Position numbers and translations under genes: made by a program. From the NCBI RefSeq assembly GCF_001552655.1, contig NZ_BCRP01000013.1, positions 1 to 64,000 on the forward strand: 64,000 nt of DNA. Direction: 5' to 3'. Below, in pieces: positions 32,936-42,016 of this stretch; position 1 is the first letter of the stretch; the number at the start of each line of letters is the position of its first letter. This DNA comes from Alicyclobacillus kakegawensis NBRC 103104 (GTDB taxonomy: Bacteria > Bacillota > Bacilli > Alicyclobacillales > Alicyclobacillaceae). The notes beneath the pieces were generated by a model. The model saw nothing but the letters and a program-made list of their open reading frames with translations, made no database searches and was not told the origin of the DNA.

Positions 32936-34384
32936 GTGGCGAATTCGGGTGGGCATGAACTGAGGCTCGTGTTTCGTCTGCGCATTGACAAGGGTGTGCG
33001 GTTCAGCGAAGCGTATGCCGCCATCACGGAGGCGGGTGGGGATATAGTCGCCATGGATGTGCACTACGCCGCCAAGGAGCACAGCGTGCGGGATATCACG
33101 GTGAGCGTGCGCAGCGACGAAGACGGGCAGCGCGTGGTTGCCGCCTTGCAGGCGCGGCCTGGGATCGAGATCCTGCACGCGTCCGACCGGACGTTCTTAG
33201 TGCACCTGGGCGGCAAGATTGGCACCCACTTGAAGGTGCCGGTGAAAAACCGTGACGACCTGTCGATGGTGTACACGCCCGGTGTGGCGAGGGTTTGTCA
33301 AGCCATCCACCAGGACCCGAGCAAGGCGTTTCAACTGACCATCAAGCGCAACACCGTGGCCGTCGTTACGGATGGGTCGGCCGTATTGGGCTTGGGCAAC
33401 ATCGGCCCGCAGGCCGCTCTTCCCGTGATGGAAGGCAAGGCGATGCTGTTCAAACAGTTTGCGGATGTGGACGCCTTTCCCATTTGCCTGGATACCCAGG
33501 ATACGGAGGAAATTATCCGCATGGTTAAGGGATTGGCGCCTGTGTTCGGTGGCATCAACCTGGAGGACATCTCGTCTCCGCGCTGCTTCGAAATTGAGGA
33601 ACGGCTGCGCCGGGAATTGGACATCCCTGTGTTTCACGATGACCAACATGGCACGGCGGTGGTCATGCTGGCGGGTCTTTTGAACGCGCTCAAAATTGTA
33701 GGAAAGCGTATGCAGGACTTGTACGTCGTGGTCAGTGGCGTCGGCGCGGCGGGCGTGGCTTGTACGAAGATCTTGCTGGCGTCGGGGGTGCGCGAGGTGG
33801 TCGGCTGCGACCGCGCCGGCATCATTGAATCCGGCAAGACGTACGACAACCCCATCAAACAGTGGTACGCCGAAAACACCAACCGGGCGGGGCGGTCGGG
33901 TTCCCTGGCAGACGCCATCCGCGGGGCGGACGTGTTCATTGGCGTGTCCGGGCCGGGGGTCTTGCGTGTCGAGGACCTGCAGGCGATGGCGGCCGATCCG
34001 ATTGTTTTCGCGATGGCCAATCCCACCCCGGAGATTCTGCCGGAGCAGGCGGAGCCCTATGTGCGTGTGATGGCCACGGGCCGATCCGACTATCCGAATC
34101 AAATCAACAATGTCCTGTGTTTTCCGGGCATGTTCCGCGGAGCCCTGGATGTGCGGGCGCGTGAGATTAACGAAGCGATGAAGCTGGCCGCCGCCCAGGC
34201 GATTGCTGCCTGCGTGCCCGAGGACCAATTGAACGAGCAGTATATCATTCCCAGTGTTTTCAATCCGCACGTGGTGGAATCGGTGCGCAGAGCTGTGGCC
34301 GAAGCCGCCGTCCAGACTGGGGTTGCCAGACGGGACGTGCGCGATGGCGGACTGGGAACAGCGGCACTGACGGAGCACGATTGA
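32936..34384 (+). CDS. NAD-dependent malic enzyme with N-terminal ACT-like domain
   Basis: A 482-residue protein that decarboxylates malate to pyruvate. Residues 1-85 resemble an ACT domain (RLVFRLRIDKGVRFSEAYA, VVAALQARPGIEILHASD), which is probably regulatory. The catalytic part has SMVYTPGVARVCQAIHQDP, TDGSAVLGLGNIGPQAALP, ICLDTQDTEEII, INLEDISSPRCFEIEERL and VFHDDQHGTAVVMLAGL with the metal-binding aspartates. VVVSGVGAAGVACTKILL binds NAD. GTG 32936 is preceded by GAGGAGGAG. The short gene-order class is like B. subtilis YtsJ/MaeA, without phosphotransacetylase fusion. Confidence 0.9.
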   Translation: MANSGGHELRLVFRLRIDKGVRFSEAYAAITEAGGDIVAMDVHYAAKEHSVRDITVSVRSDEDGQRVVAALQARPGIEILHASDRTFLVHLGGKIGTHLKVPVKNRDDLSMVYTPGVARVCQAIHQDPSKAFQLTIKRNTVAVVTDGSAVLGLGNIGPQAALPVMEGKAMLFKQFADVDAFPICLDTQDTEEIIRMVKGLAPVFGGINLEDISSPRCFEIEERLRRELDIPVFHDDQHGTAVVMLAGLLNALKIVGKRMQDLYVVVSGVGAAGVACTKILLASGVREVVGCDRAGIIESGKTYDNPIKQWYAENTNRAGRSGSLADAIRGADVFIGVSGPGVLRVEDLQAMAADPIVFAMANPTPEILPEQAEPYVRVMATGRSDYPNQINNVLCFPGMFRGALDVRAREINEAMKLAAAQAIAACVPEDQLNEQYIIPSVFNPHVVESVRRAVAEAAVQTGVARRDVRDGGLGTAALTEHD

Positions 34385-34415
34385 GGCAACTTGCGGCTGG
34401 ACGCCACCAGCCAAG

Positions 34416-34462
34416 CGGTCAGCCGGCCGCGGCTTGCTTCACCGCCAGTGGCTCGCTGACCG
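34416..34462. terminator. possible hairpin between convergent malic enzyme and ammonium transporter
   Basis: CGGTCAGC (34416-34423) and GCTGACCG (34455-34462) can pair over a GC-rich 31-base loop. It lies in the 90-base convergent gap, but no T-run follows on either strand. Confidence 0.25.
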
Positions 34463-34474
34463 ACAAAGGCGGGG

Positions 34475-35788
34475 TTACTCGCGGACCGGACGGGACAACG
34501 AGGCTGCGGCTTGCACCCGGTGTCCTAGGTGAGCGGCCCTGCCTGAACGCGGGACGGTGCTGCCCCAATCGCCATGCGCCGCCGAAATTCCGTGCTGGCT
34601 GAGATCCAGGCCCATGTCCTCCTCGGCCGCGCTTACCCGCAGTGGCATCAAGCAGGCAATAAGCTTCAGGGTGCCGAATGTCAAAACCGCTCCCCACAGG
34701 CAGACTGCGACGGCCCCGAGAGCCTGCACGGCCAAGAGACGGATGCCGCCCCCGAACAACAGGCCGCCCTGTTCCGCGAACACGCCGACCATCACGGTTC
34801 CGAAAAGTCCGCAGGCGCCGTGGACCGCGACGGCTCCCACCGGATCGTCCACATGCAAGGCGTCGACCCAGCGGGTGGCGAAGATCATCAGAACCCCTGC
34901 TAAAGCTCCTATGACGAGCGCGCCCCAGGCGCCGACATAGGCGCAGCCGGCCGTAATGGCGACCAGACCGGCCAAGATGCCGTTGATGGTGGCCAGGACG
35001 TCCGCCTTGTCGGAAGTGACGAGCGTGTATGTCAGCGCACTGGCGCCACCGGCGATGGAAGCCAGCAGGGTATTGACGGCGATAGGGGCCAGTTCGGGAG
35101 TTTGGGCATCCAACGTGCTGCCGGCGTTGAACCCAAACCAGCCGAACCACAGGACATAGGTACCGATGGCGGCCAGGGGGACGCTGCTGGGAGGAAACGG
35201 GTTAGCGCCGGCAGCGGCGTCAAACTTCCCGATGCGTGGTCCCAACGAGCGGGCGGCGACGAGCGCGGACATGCCGGCCATGGCGTGGATGGCGGCAGAT
35301 CCCGCAAAATCGCGCATGCCCAGACGGTTCAGCCAGCCGTCAGCCCCCCATATCCAGTGACCGGAAACCGGATAGATGATTGCTGTCATGATGAGTGCGA
35401 ACAGGAGGTACGCCTTGAAATTCATCCGCTCCGCCACGGCGCCGCTGACGATGCTGACGGCCGCCACCGCGAACGCGGCCTGAAACAGCCAAAAGGCGTC
35501 GTGAGGCACCGTTGTTGGCAGGTGCGTCAATGATCCCGAAAGGGCGAACCCAGAGGTGCCGATGACCCCGCCCGCGTCGCGGCCGAACATCAGGCCGAAG
35601 CCGACTACGTAATAAGCCAATACACCGAAGATGAGATCGACGAAGACCTTCATGATAATGGAGACGTGGTTCTTGGAGCGGATAAGGCCGGCCTCCAGGA
35701 GAGCGAAACCACCCTCCATAAAGAAGATCATCGAGGCGGTCAACACCACCCATACCGTGTTGAGCCCCAGCGCCAAGTTGTTTCCCAT
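34475..35788 (-). CDS. amt: ammonium transporter (Amt/MEP/Rh family)
   Basis: A 437-residue membrane protein with eleven segments. Family marks: VLTASMIFFMEGGFALLEAG in helix 1, DAFWLFQAAFAVAAVSIVS, SGHWIWGADGWLNRLGMRD, DFAGSAAIHAMAG with the first pore histidine, and VDDPVGAVAVHGACGLFGT with the second. ATG 35788 is chosen (GGAGATGG upstream). The cytoplasmic tail has the gate-type EEDMGLDLSQHGISAAHGD followed by about 30 extra residues. No glnK/PII gene is adjacent, which is unusual for bacterial amt loci. Confidence 0.92.
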   Translation of the reverse strand: MGNNLALGLNTVWVVLTASMIFFMEGGFALLEAGLIRSKNHVSIIMKVFVDLIFGVLAYYVVGFGLMFGRDAGGVIGTSGFALSGSLTHLPTTVPHDAFWLFQAAFAVAAVSIVSGAVAERMNFKAYLLFALIMTAIIYPVSGHWIWGADGWLNRLGMRDFAGSAAIHAMAGMSALVAARSLGPRIGKFDAAAGANPFPPSSVPLAAIGTYVLWFGWFGFNAGSTLDAQTPELAPIAVNTLLASIAGGASALTYTLVTSDKADVLATINGILAGLVAITAGCAYVGAWGALVIGALAGVLMIFATRWVDALHVDDPVGAVAVHGACGLFGTVMVGVFAEQGGLLFGGGIRLLAVQALGAVAVCLWGAVLTFGTLKLIACLMPLRVSAAEEDMGLDLSQHGISAAHGDWGSTVPRSGRAAHLGHRVQAAASLSRPVRE

Positions 35789-35952
35789 CGATCCATCTCC
35801 GTTCTCTGGCTGTTCTTTCACCCATTATGCGGGGGAGGCAGGGGAATGAAAACTGTTTGTGTCAGGAAATATAACAGACGGATGTGATGTAATCGGATTC
35901 ATATGGAGGAGCCCGTATCGCACGGAGGAGAAGGTTGGGGCCGCGGCTGGGA

Positions 35953-37161
35953 TTAACTGCCTGGGTGCAACCAGCGCAGGGGCACCACGGTGCCCGGCGG
36001 GCAGGATACATCGTCGACGCGCACCAGGCAATTGGCATCGGCCAGGCTGGATAGCACTCCTGGCGACTGGGATGTCGCTGTGTCTACCCAGACGCGGCCC
36101 GATTCTATCCATCCACGCGCCCGCAGCACGCGCGTGTGCTTGACAGGCTTGAGGCTGAGGGGCCGCGTGAGAGCTCCTGAAGCGGGGAAGGGGGTGTCCA
36201 GCCAGCCTAGGCTGCGGCGAATGACCGGACGGACCAGCACTTCAAACTGGATGAGGCAGGCTGCTGGGTTCCCGGAGAGAGCGAAAACCACCGTCTCTCC
36301 CCATAATCCGGCCAGAAGCGGGGTGCCGGGCCGTATCCAGACCTTTTCGAGGACCGGGGTGATTCCCAGGTCCGCCAGGACCTTGGGAACATGATCGGCG
36401 TCACCCTTGGATATGCCTCCACTCAGCACGAGATAGTCCACTCCCGAGAGGCTGGTCACCGCGGCGCGGATGGCGGATGCGTCATCCGCCACGGTTTGCA
36501 CGCTGGTGATGTCCACCCCGTCTTCCAGCAGAGCGGAGGCTAAAAAGGCGTCGTTGGTTGAGTAGATCTGTCCGCGACGCAGCGGCTGCTGGGGGTCTGC
36601 CACGAGTTCGCTGCCGGTTATCACGATGGCGGCAGTCGGGCGTACGGCCACGGATACTTCGGGGACGCCGAAGCCGTTGCAGGCGGCTAAGTGGCGGGCG
36701 CTCAGACGAGTCCCGCTCGGCACAATAACTTGGCCCGCTCGTGCGTCATCTCCAGCGGGTTGGACCGACTCACCTTCCCGGATGGAGCGCAGCACGATGA
36801 CCTCGTCTTCGCCGTCGTCTTCACACCACTCGAAGCGCAGGACGCTGTCGGCTCCGGGAGGCAGCGGGGCCCCCGTCATGATGCGGACGGCCTCGCCCGG
36901 GTGCACCTCGCCAGCGCTCTCGTCGCCGGCCAGCACACACCCAACCCGGCGCAAGCGAGCGCCGCGCTGGGCGCTCTCCGCCCGCACCGCGTAGCCGTCC
37001 ATCATGGCGCGGGCGAACGGGGGAACCGAGGCGCGTGCGCTGACCGCCGCCGTGGTAATGCGGCCCAAAGCCTGGGCGACGGGTATCCGCTCGCTGCGCA
37101 CGGGACGGTGCAGCTGCAACAGCCGGTCAAAGGCGCCGTCCAGGCCTAGCATCGTGGTCAA
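35953..37161 (-). CDS. moeA: molybdopterin molybdenumtransferase MoeA
   Basis: A 402-residue MoeA, which inserts molybdate into adenylylated molybdopterin. Domain marks: PPFARAMMDGYAVRAESAQ, EAVRIMTGAPLPPGADSV, the MoCF-binding domain with IVITGSELVADPQQPLRRG, YSTNDAFLASALL, LVLSGGISKGDADHVP and VFALSGNPAACLIQFEVLV, and a final beta domain. TTG 37161 follows AGGAGG at eight bases; ATG 37152 is possible. It lies 23 bases behind mobB on the same strand. Confidence 0.9.
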   Translation of the reverse strand: MTTMLGLDGAFDRLLQLHRPVRSERIPVAQALGRITTAAVSARASVPPFARAMMDGYAVRAESAQRGARLRRVGCVLAGDESAGEVHPGEAVRIMTGAPLPPGADSVLRFEWCEDDGEDEVIVLRSIREGESVQPAGDDARAGQVIVPSGTRLSARHLAACNGFGVPEVSVAVRPTAAIVITGSELVADPQQPLRRGQIYSTNDAFLASALLEDGVDITSVQTVADDASAIRAAVTSLSGVDYLVLSGGISKGDADHVPKVLADLGITPVLEKVWIRPGTPLLAGLWGETVVFALSGNPAACLIQFEVLVRPVIRRSLGWLDTPFPASGALTRPLSLKPVKHTRVLRARGWIESGRVWVDTATSQSPGVLSSLADANCLVRVDDVSCPPGTVVPLRWLHPGS

Positions 37162-37184
37162 ACCGCATCCCTCCTGGGCCTTTC

Positions 37185-37763
37185 TCATCCAGACACCAGC
37201 CTCATGTCACCCAATCGTCCGGCCTCAATATCCGCGCACAACTCCGCCACCGCTCCGTCCCTGTACACCGGAACGGCGAGGGCGGCTGCCGCCTCCATGA
37301 GCCCCTCGGTGGTCACGACGGCGCGCAGGTTGTTCATAGGCGAGCCAGCCAGCCAGTTCAACTCGCTCGCTTGGCGGATCATCGCCAGCTTGGGAAGCGG
37401 GTGGGACTTAAAGCCTTCGACCAGGACGGCATCCAGTGAACGCCCCTGTCGACGGGCGCGATCCGCCAGCCGGCGGCAGAGGACCAGGGGTTGCTCCGCC
37501 GCCTGGTCTGCCATGTCCCGCCACAAGGTGCGCCCGCCGCCTGCCAGCACGGTGGCCACCGCGCCGCTGTGGATGTATCTCTCGGTGTCGGAGGACGCTT
37601 TTTCCCAATCGTCTGGAGCGTTCTCCCATAGGTGACCGTCGTGTTTAATCACCGCGACGCGCCAACCCTGTCTCGTCCACACCTGCAGGATGCGTTCAAT
37701 CAACCGCGTTTTGCCGGCATCCTGAACCCCGACGATGGATAGGACAAGGGGCCGTGGCATCAT
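37185..37763 (-). CDS. mobB: molybdopterin-guanine dinucleotide biosynthesis protein MobB
   Basis: A 192-residue GTP-binding protein. LVLSIVGVQDAGKTRLIER holds the Walker A motif (here GVQDAGKT), AVIKHDGHLWENAPDDWEK and ASSDTERYIHSGA are the usual next motifs, and DAVLVEGFKSHPLPKLAMI carries the Walker B-like EG pair. MobB helps MobA make the guanine dinucleotide form of molybdenum cofactor; mobA is not in the window. ATG 37763 (or 37760) is preferred although the frame is open upstream for 50 codons. Between here and 38203 (minus and plus strand) I see nothing definite. Confidence 0.88.
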   Translation of the reverse strand: MMPRPLVLSIVGVQDAGKTRLIERILQVWTRQGWRVAVIKHDGHLWENAPDDWEKASSDTERYIHSGAVATVLAGGGRTLWRDMADQAAEQPLVLCRRLADRARRQGRSLDAVLVEGFKSHPLPKLAMIRQASELNWLAGSPMNNLRAVVTTEGLMEAAAALAVPVYRDGAVAELCADIEAGRLGDMRLVSG

Positions 37764-38203
37764 CGCCGCGGATTGATGCCTTCCATCGCGATGTTCACCC
37801 CACCGGTGCGGGCCGAAAACGTTCCTCCCAATGCAGGCAGCGCTAGAGGCACGGCGAGGGCGAGAGTGGTGGTACCAAGCCGGGGATTGGCCAGTACGGT
37901 CATCATGCGTCACACCCTTTCCGTCCCGCTCTACTGATGAATGCCGGTGTCAGGCCGGCAAGCACGCTCGACACCATTTGGACGTTTGGTCCGCCCGCGG
38001 AGAGCGCGGTCAAGAAGATGGCCGTAACCAAGCACATTTCGACTTCGACCTCCGGGAGCCAAAATCCTGCTGTCGCGCGTGACCTGGGAATAGTCTGCCG
38101 TCATCACCCTGGAGCCCATGCGCAGGCTTGGTGTACAGTAGACGTGCCTGGGTGGGCGAAGCCTGCGCCGGGTGTGAACGCCAGTGTATAAGGAGGATGT
38201 CCG

Positions 38204-38941
38204 GTGTACGACGAAGAACAGTTCACGACCTACGAGGATGTCGAGCGAGCCCTGGATGCGTTTGTCACGGAGGCTTTTTTTGCCGCCCCGTTTCTGACCT
38301 CCCTCCAATCCGGGCGCTATCAACCGCACCAAGTGCGCCACTTTGCGGTCCAATACAGCTACTATTCTCGACACTTCCCGAGGGTCCTGGGAGCAGCCAT
38401 TTCCGCGATGGCTCCACTGGCTGATTGGTGGGTGCCGCTGGCCGACAACCTGTGGGACGAGGCCGGTCGGGGAGTGCCTGGTCGTTCCCACGAGGAACTG
38501 TACAAAACCTTTCTCTTTTCCGTGTATCCCGAGGTGCCCCTTGATGAGCGCGGAGTCCCGCTGCAGCCGATGTCGCCGGCCGTCGAGCGGGCTGTCGACA
38601 CGTTCATCCGCTTCTTTCAGAACGCCACCCCGTTGGAGGCCATGGCGGCTGTTGGCTTGGGATCCGAAATGTTTGCCGGGCGTGTGATGAAAGCTATCGG
38701 GGAGGGCTTCACACGGCCGGAGTACAACCGTGAGAGGAGACTGGACGTGCGCTTTTGGGAGGTGCACGCGGACGAGCATGAACCGCGGCATTACCAACTG
38801 TGTCGCGAAATTTTGAGTCGATACACAAAGCCGCGTGAATTGGCAATGATGTTTCGGGTGGGGCGCGACATCGCGAAATCAGAGGCGGACATGTACCAGG
38901 GCCTGCATGAGGAAATGCTGACTCTGCCGCCGGAGGAGTGA
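38204..38941 (+). CDS. haem-oxygenase-like (HDO/TenA/PqqC-fold) iron-containing redox protein
   Basis: A 245-residue all-helical protein of the iron-containing redox enzyme family. Helix 1 contains FVTEAFFAAPFLTSLQSG; the pocket motifs are NLWDEAGRGVPGRSHEELY (E86, H96), AVGLGSEMFAGRVM (E155) and FWEVHADEHEPRHYQLC (H188, D190, H192, H196). Diiron members use E-H-E-H-D-H; here the last trio has a spacing of H-x3-H-x3-H, one off the usual H-x3-D-x2-H. GGAGG precedes the GTG/ATG start. cobT starts six bases after its stop, so the two are one transcription unit. No bluB or bza gene is visible. A role in supplying or changing the B12 lower ligand is my inference from position; homologues elsewhere make p-aminobenzoate or other products. 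Confidence 0.75.
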   Translation: MYDEEQFTTYEDVERALDAFVTEAFFAAPFLTSLQSGRYQPHQVRHFAVQYSYYSRHFPRVLGAAISAMAPLADWWVPLADNLWDEAGRGVPGRSHEELYKTFLFSVYPEVPLDERGVPLQPMSPAVERAVDTFIRFFQNATPLEAMAAVGLGSEMFAGRVMKAIGEGFTRPEYNRERRLDVRFWEVHADEHEPRHYQLCREILSRYTKPRELAMMFRVGRDIAKSEADMYQGLHEEMLTLPPEE

Positions 38942-38947
38942 GGGAAC

Positions 38948-40009
38948 GTGGCTGTACAACCGGCCATTCAAGATTGCCTGCAGAGGATTCGACCCGTGTC
39001 GTCTGCCGCGGCCGATGCTGCTCGCCTCCGGTTGGACAGACTGACGAAGCCGCCCGGCAGCCTGGGCCGGCTGGAAGACGTGATGGTGCGGATTGCGGCC
39101 ATGGTGGCTTCTCCCGCCCCGCGCTTGGAACAGCCGACTTGTCTGGTGTTTGCTGCCGATCACGGTGTCGCCGCCGAAGGGGTCTCGGCCTACCCGCAGG
39201 AGGTCACCGCCCAAATGGCGGTCAATATCGCCAGCGGCGGGGCCGTCAGCAGCGTCCTGGCCAGGCAGCACCAGGTTCGCCTGCAGGTGGTGGATGTGGG
39301 TGTGACAGCGCCTTTGCGCCACCCTGGCATCCTGAATCGACGAGTGCGTGCGGGTACGCGCAATTTTACCGCAGGGCCGGCGATGACCCGCAGCGAGGCG
39401 GAGGCGGCAGTCTGCACCGGGATTGACACCGTTAACCAGGCCCACGCGGCTGGGTGCGGGTTGTTGTTGGTCGGCGAGATGGGGATTGCCAACACGACCC
39501 CCGCTGCCGCCATGGCGGCCGTGCTTGGCCAGTGGCCGGTGTCTCAGGTGGTCGGGACGGGAACCGGCATCTCAAAGGCCCAATGGGAACACAAGGTCCA
39601 CGTAATTGAACGCGCCTTGGACGTCAACCACCCGGATGCGGAAGATCCTTGGCAAGTTTTGGCCGCTCTGGGCGGGCTGGAGATTGCGGCCCTGGGCGGC
39701 GCGATATTGGCCGCCGCCGCCCACCGCATGCCGGTCCTCCTGGATGGGCTCATGACCGGGGTCGCAGCCCTGTGGGCGTACCGATTGGCCGCCGATGTGA
39801 AAGATTATCTGCTGGCCTCGCACGTTTCGGCGGAGCCAGGGCACCGTATGGTGATCTCGGCTTTGGGGCTGCAGCCGCTGCTGGACCTGGAACTGAGGCT
39901 TGGCGAGGCCTCCGGCGCCCTGTTGGCGTTGCCGCTTTTGCTTGCGGCCCAACGTGTGTTCACGGAGACGGCGACGTTTGAGGAAGCCGGGGTGAGCGAA
40001 CAAGTCTAG
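38948..40009 (+). CDS. cobT: nicotinate-nucleotide--dimethylbenzimidazole phosphoribosyltransferase CobT
   Basis: A 353-residue enzyme that activates the lower ligand base of cobalamin to its alpha-ribotide. Marks: LTKPPGSLGRLEDVMVRIA, VFAADHGVAAEGVSAYPQE, VTAQMAVNIASGGAVSSVL, LLLVGEMGIANTTPAAAM and GTGTGISKAQWEHK; the C-terminal catalytic glutamate is E340 in FTETATFEEAGV. GTG 38948 lies six bases behind the HDO protein gene, with GGAGGAGTG overlapping its end. It is not under the riboswitch that controls the main B12 operon 3.5 kb downstream. cobU, cbiB and cobS of that operon do the next steps. Confidence 0.92.
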   Translation: MAVQPAIQDCLQRIRPVSSAAADAARLRLDRLTKPPGSLGRLEDVMVRIAAMVASPAPRLEQPTCLVFAADHGVAAEGVSAYPQEVTAQMAVNIASGGAVSSVLARQHQVRLQVVDVGVTAPLRHPGILNRRVRAGTRNFTAGPAMTRSEAEAAVCTGIDTVNQAHAAGCGLLLVGEMGIANTTPAAAMAAVLGQWPVSQVVGTGTGISKAQWEHKVHVIERALDVNHPDAEDPWQVLAALGGLEIAALGGAILAAAAHRMPVLLDGLMTGVAALWAYRLAADVKDYLLASHVSAEPGHRMVISALGLQPLLDLELRLGEASGALLALPLLLAAQRVFTETATFEEAGVSEQV

Positions 40010-40108
40010 TCTAGCTTCTGTGGCCTTGCTGACCGTGCGATTCGTCCGGTTGTGCGGCCGTGAGACGACAATGCTCTGGATCTTTCGGCTTTGTTTCGAT
40101 TCTCTTAT

Positions 40109-40349
40109 ATGTACGTACAAAATGTACGTACAAATGAATCTCTGATAAGCATGCAAACCATGCCAAAATTGGCGTGGTTTGCTGGGTGTTTGTTGAAAGC
40201 GGTTGATGAATTCGCTACAATAGACACGTGTTTCGTGACATTTCCATGTCAAATCCGGAATTCCAAGGAGGGGTTCTTCTCGAAATCACATCGAAAGGCA
40301 TATAAAGGAATCTAAGACGTCGTAGATGTACGTACCAATGTGCATACCA
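40109..40349 (+). repeat. four copies of a 12-13 bp repeat bracketing a promoter
   Basis: Two tandem copies of ATGTACGTACAAA lie at 40109-40121 and 40122-40134. Two tandem relatives, ATGTACGTACCA and ATGTGCATACCA, lie at 40326-40337 and 40338-40349, separated by one or no base, with a partial fifth ATGTCC next. The core TGTACGTACA is palindromic. The pairs lie about 90 bases upstream and about 100 bases downstream of the promoter at 40193-40221. A looping regulator of the symporter gene is a reasonable model (inference). Confidence 0.7.
40193..40221 (+). promoter_or_regulatory. sigma-A promoter of the symporter gene
   Basis: TTGAAA (40193-40198) and TACAAT (40216-40221) are 17 bases apart, giving a start near 40228 and a leader of about 165 bases to the symporter. 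Within the leader AAGGAGGGG at 40263-40271 looks like a ribosome site, but no good reading frame follows it. Confidence 0.6.
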
Positions 40350-40395
40350 ATGTCCGAAGATCCTACGTTCCTTCCCGCTAGGAGTGTGACGAACC

Positions 40396-42003
40396 ATGGG
40401 CCATGCCCTGTTCCACCCGTCAGGGATCGATTACCTGATTGTGGTAGCCTATTTCGTTTTTGTGCTTGCGGTGGGATTCCTGTTGCGCAAGCAAACGACC
40501 ACTGGGGAAGACTTCTTTCTCTCCGGACGGGCGTTGCCGGCTTGGATAACCGGTATCGCGTTCATGTCGGCTAACCTGGGCTCCACGGAGATCATCGGCA
40601 TGAGTGCGGGTGGGGCCGAATACGGCATGACACAAACCCACTTTTACTGGATTGGCGCGATTCCGGCCATGGTTTTCATGGGCTTGTACATGATGCCGTT
40701 CTACTACGCGTCGCGTGCCCGCTCCGTGCCGGAATACCTGAAGCTGCGATTCAATGAAGCCACGCGCGGCGTGAACGCGGCCGCGTTCGCGGTGATGACC
40801 ATCCTGGTTTCGGGCATCGGTCTGTATTCGATGGCCATCCTGTTTCAAACCCTGGTCGGGTGGTCGTTGAACACCAGCATCTGGGTGTCGGCCGCCATTG
40901 TCGTCGTGTATGTGTTTCTGGGTGGATTGACGTCGTCCATCTTCAATGAGGTGACGCAGTTCTTCTTGATTGTTCTGGGGCTCTTGCCGGTGACCGTGAT
41001 TGGCATGCACAACCTCGGCGGCTGGAGCGGGCTTGCCCGCCGCGTGCCGGCCGACTTTTCCCACGTTTGGGCAGGGCTTGGAAGCGCCAACAATTCGCTT
41101 GGGGCCAACTGGGTCGCCGTTGTGCTCGGCCTCGGCTTCGTGACTTCGTTTGCGTACTGGACCACAGATTTTTTGGTCGTGCAGCGAACGTTTGCGGCCA
41201 ACAGCATGCGGGCTGCCCAGGTGACGCCGATTTACGCGTCGTTTATCAAGATGTTCATCCCGTTCATCAGTGTAGTGGTGGGACTGATTGCGCTGGCGGT
41301 CTTTCCGCACATCGGCAAGGACGGGACGAGTTACAATTTGGCGTTCCCGCTGTTGATGGCCAAATACTATCCGGTGGGGATGATAGGCCTCGGCATCACA
41401 GCCCTGATGGCCAGCTTCATGAGCGGCATGGCCGGTAACATCACGGCGTTCACCACCGTGTGGACCTATGACATCTACCAGGCTTATATCAAAAAGGATG
41501 CGTCGGATGCGCACTACCTGTGGATGGGGCGGATCGCCACGGTGGTCGGGGTGCTCATCTCCATCGCCACGTCGTACATCGCCGCCGGCTTCCCGAGCAT
41601 CATGGACTATATGCAAACGCTGTTCTCGTTCTTTAACGCTCCCATCTTCGGCGTGTTTTTGCTCGGGATGTTCTGGAGACGCGCGACCGGCTGGGGCGCG
41701 TTCTGGGGATTGGTTTCCGGCATTGCGTTTGCGTTCATCTTCTACTTTTTCCTGCCCTTCCACTTCGCCACGCCCAACGCGGGCAACTTCTGGCGCGCTT
41801 GGTGGGTATGGGTGGTTACGACTGGGGTCTGCGTGCTCGTCAGTCTCGTGACCAAACCTAAGTCCGACGAAGAATTGAAAGGTCTCGTCTACGGGGTGAC
41901 GAAATACCGTTCGTACAAGGGGTACCCGTGGTACAAGCGGCCTGGCGTGTTGGGCTGCATCTCACTGGCGATGTTCATTGCTCTCGACATTATCTTCTGG
42001 TAA
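40396..42003 (+). CDS. sodium:solute symporter (SSS/SGLT family)
   Basis: A 535-residue protein with about 14 membrane segments. IDYLIVVAYFVFVLAVGFLL starts the LeuT-fold; TTGEDFFLSGRALPAWITG and FMSANLGSTEIIGMSAGGAE form the sodium site region, and RSVPEYLKLRFNEATRGVN and TDFLVVQRTFAANSMRAAQ are typical of the galactose/glucose transporter (SGLT) branch. AGGAG lies 12 bases before ATG 40396. The substrate could be a sugar or another organic solute. A gene for a 79-residue membrane protein follows after 13 bases. Confidence 0.88.
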   Translation: MGHALFHPSGIDYLIVVAYFVFVLAVGFLLRKQTTTGEDFFLSGRALPAWITGIAFMSANLGSTEIIGMSAGGAEYGMTQTHFYWIGAIPAMVFMGLYMMPFYYASRARSVPEYLKLRFNEATRGVNAAAFAVMTILVSGIGLYSMAILFQTLVGWSLNTSIWVSAAIVVVYVFLGGLTSSIFNEVTQFFLIVLGLLPVTVIGMHNLGGWSGLARRVPADFSHVWAGLGSANNSLGANWVAVVLGLGFVTSFAYWTTDFLVVQRTFAANSMRAAQVTPIYASFIKMFIPFISVVVGLIALAVFPHIGKDGTSYNLAFPLLMAKYYPVGMIGLGITALMASFMSGMAGNITAFTTVWTYDIYQAYIKKDASDAHYLWMGRIATVVGVLISIATSYIAAGFPSIMDYMQTLFSFFNAPIFGVFLLGMFWRRATGWGAFWGLVSGIAFAFIFYFFLPFHFATPNAGNFWRAWWVWVVTTGVCVLVSLVTKPKSDEELKGLVYGVTKYRSYKGYPWYKRPGVLGCISLAMFIALDIIFW

Positions 42004-42016
42004 GGGGTGAGACACC

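Noticed and set aside
40420-41763. 447-codon open frame antisense to the symporter
   Set aside because: Mirror of the GC-rich codon pattern of the sense gene; low-complexity, His/Arg-rich product without any fold.
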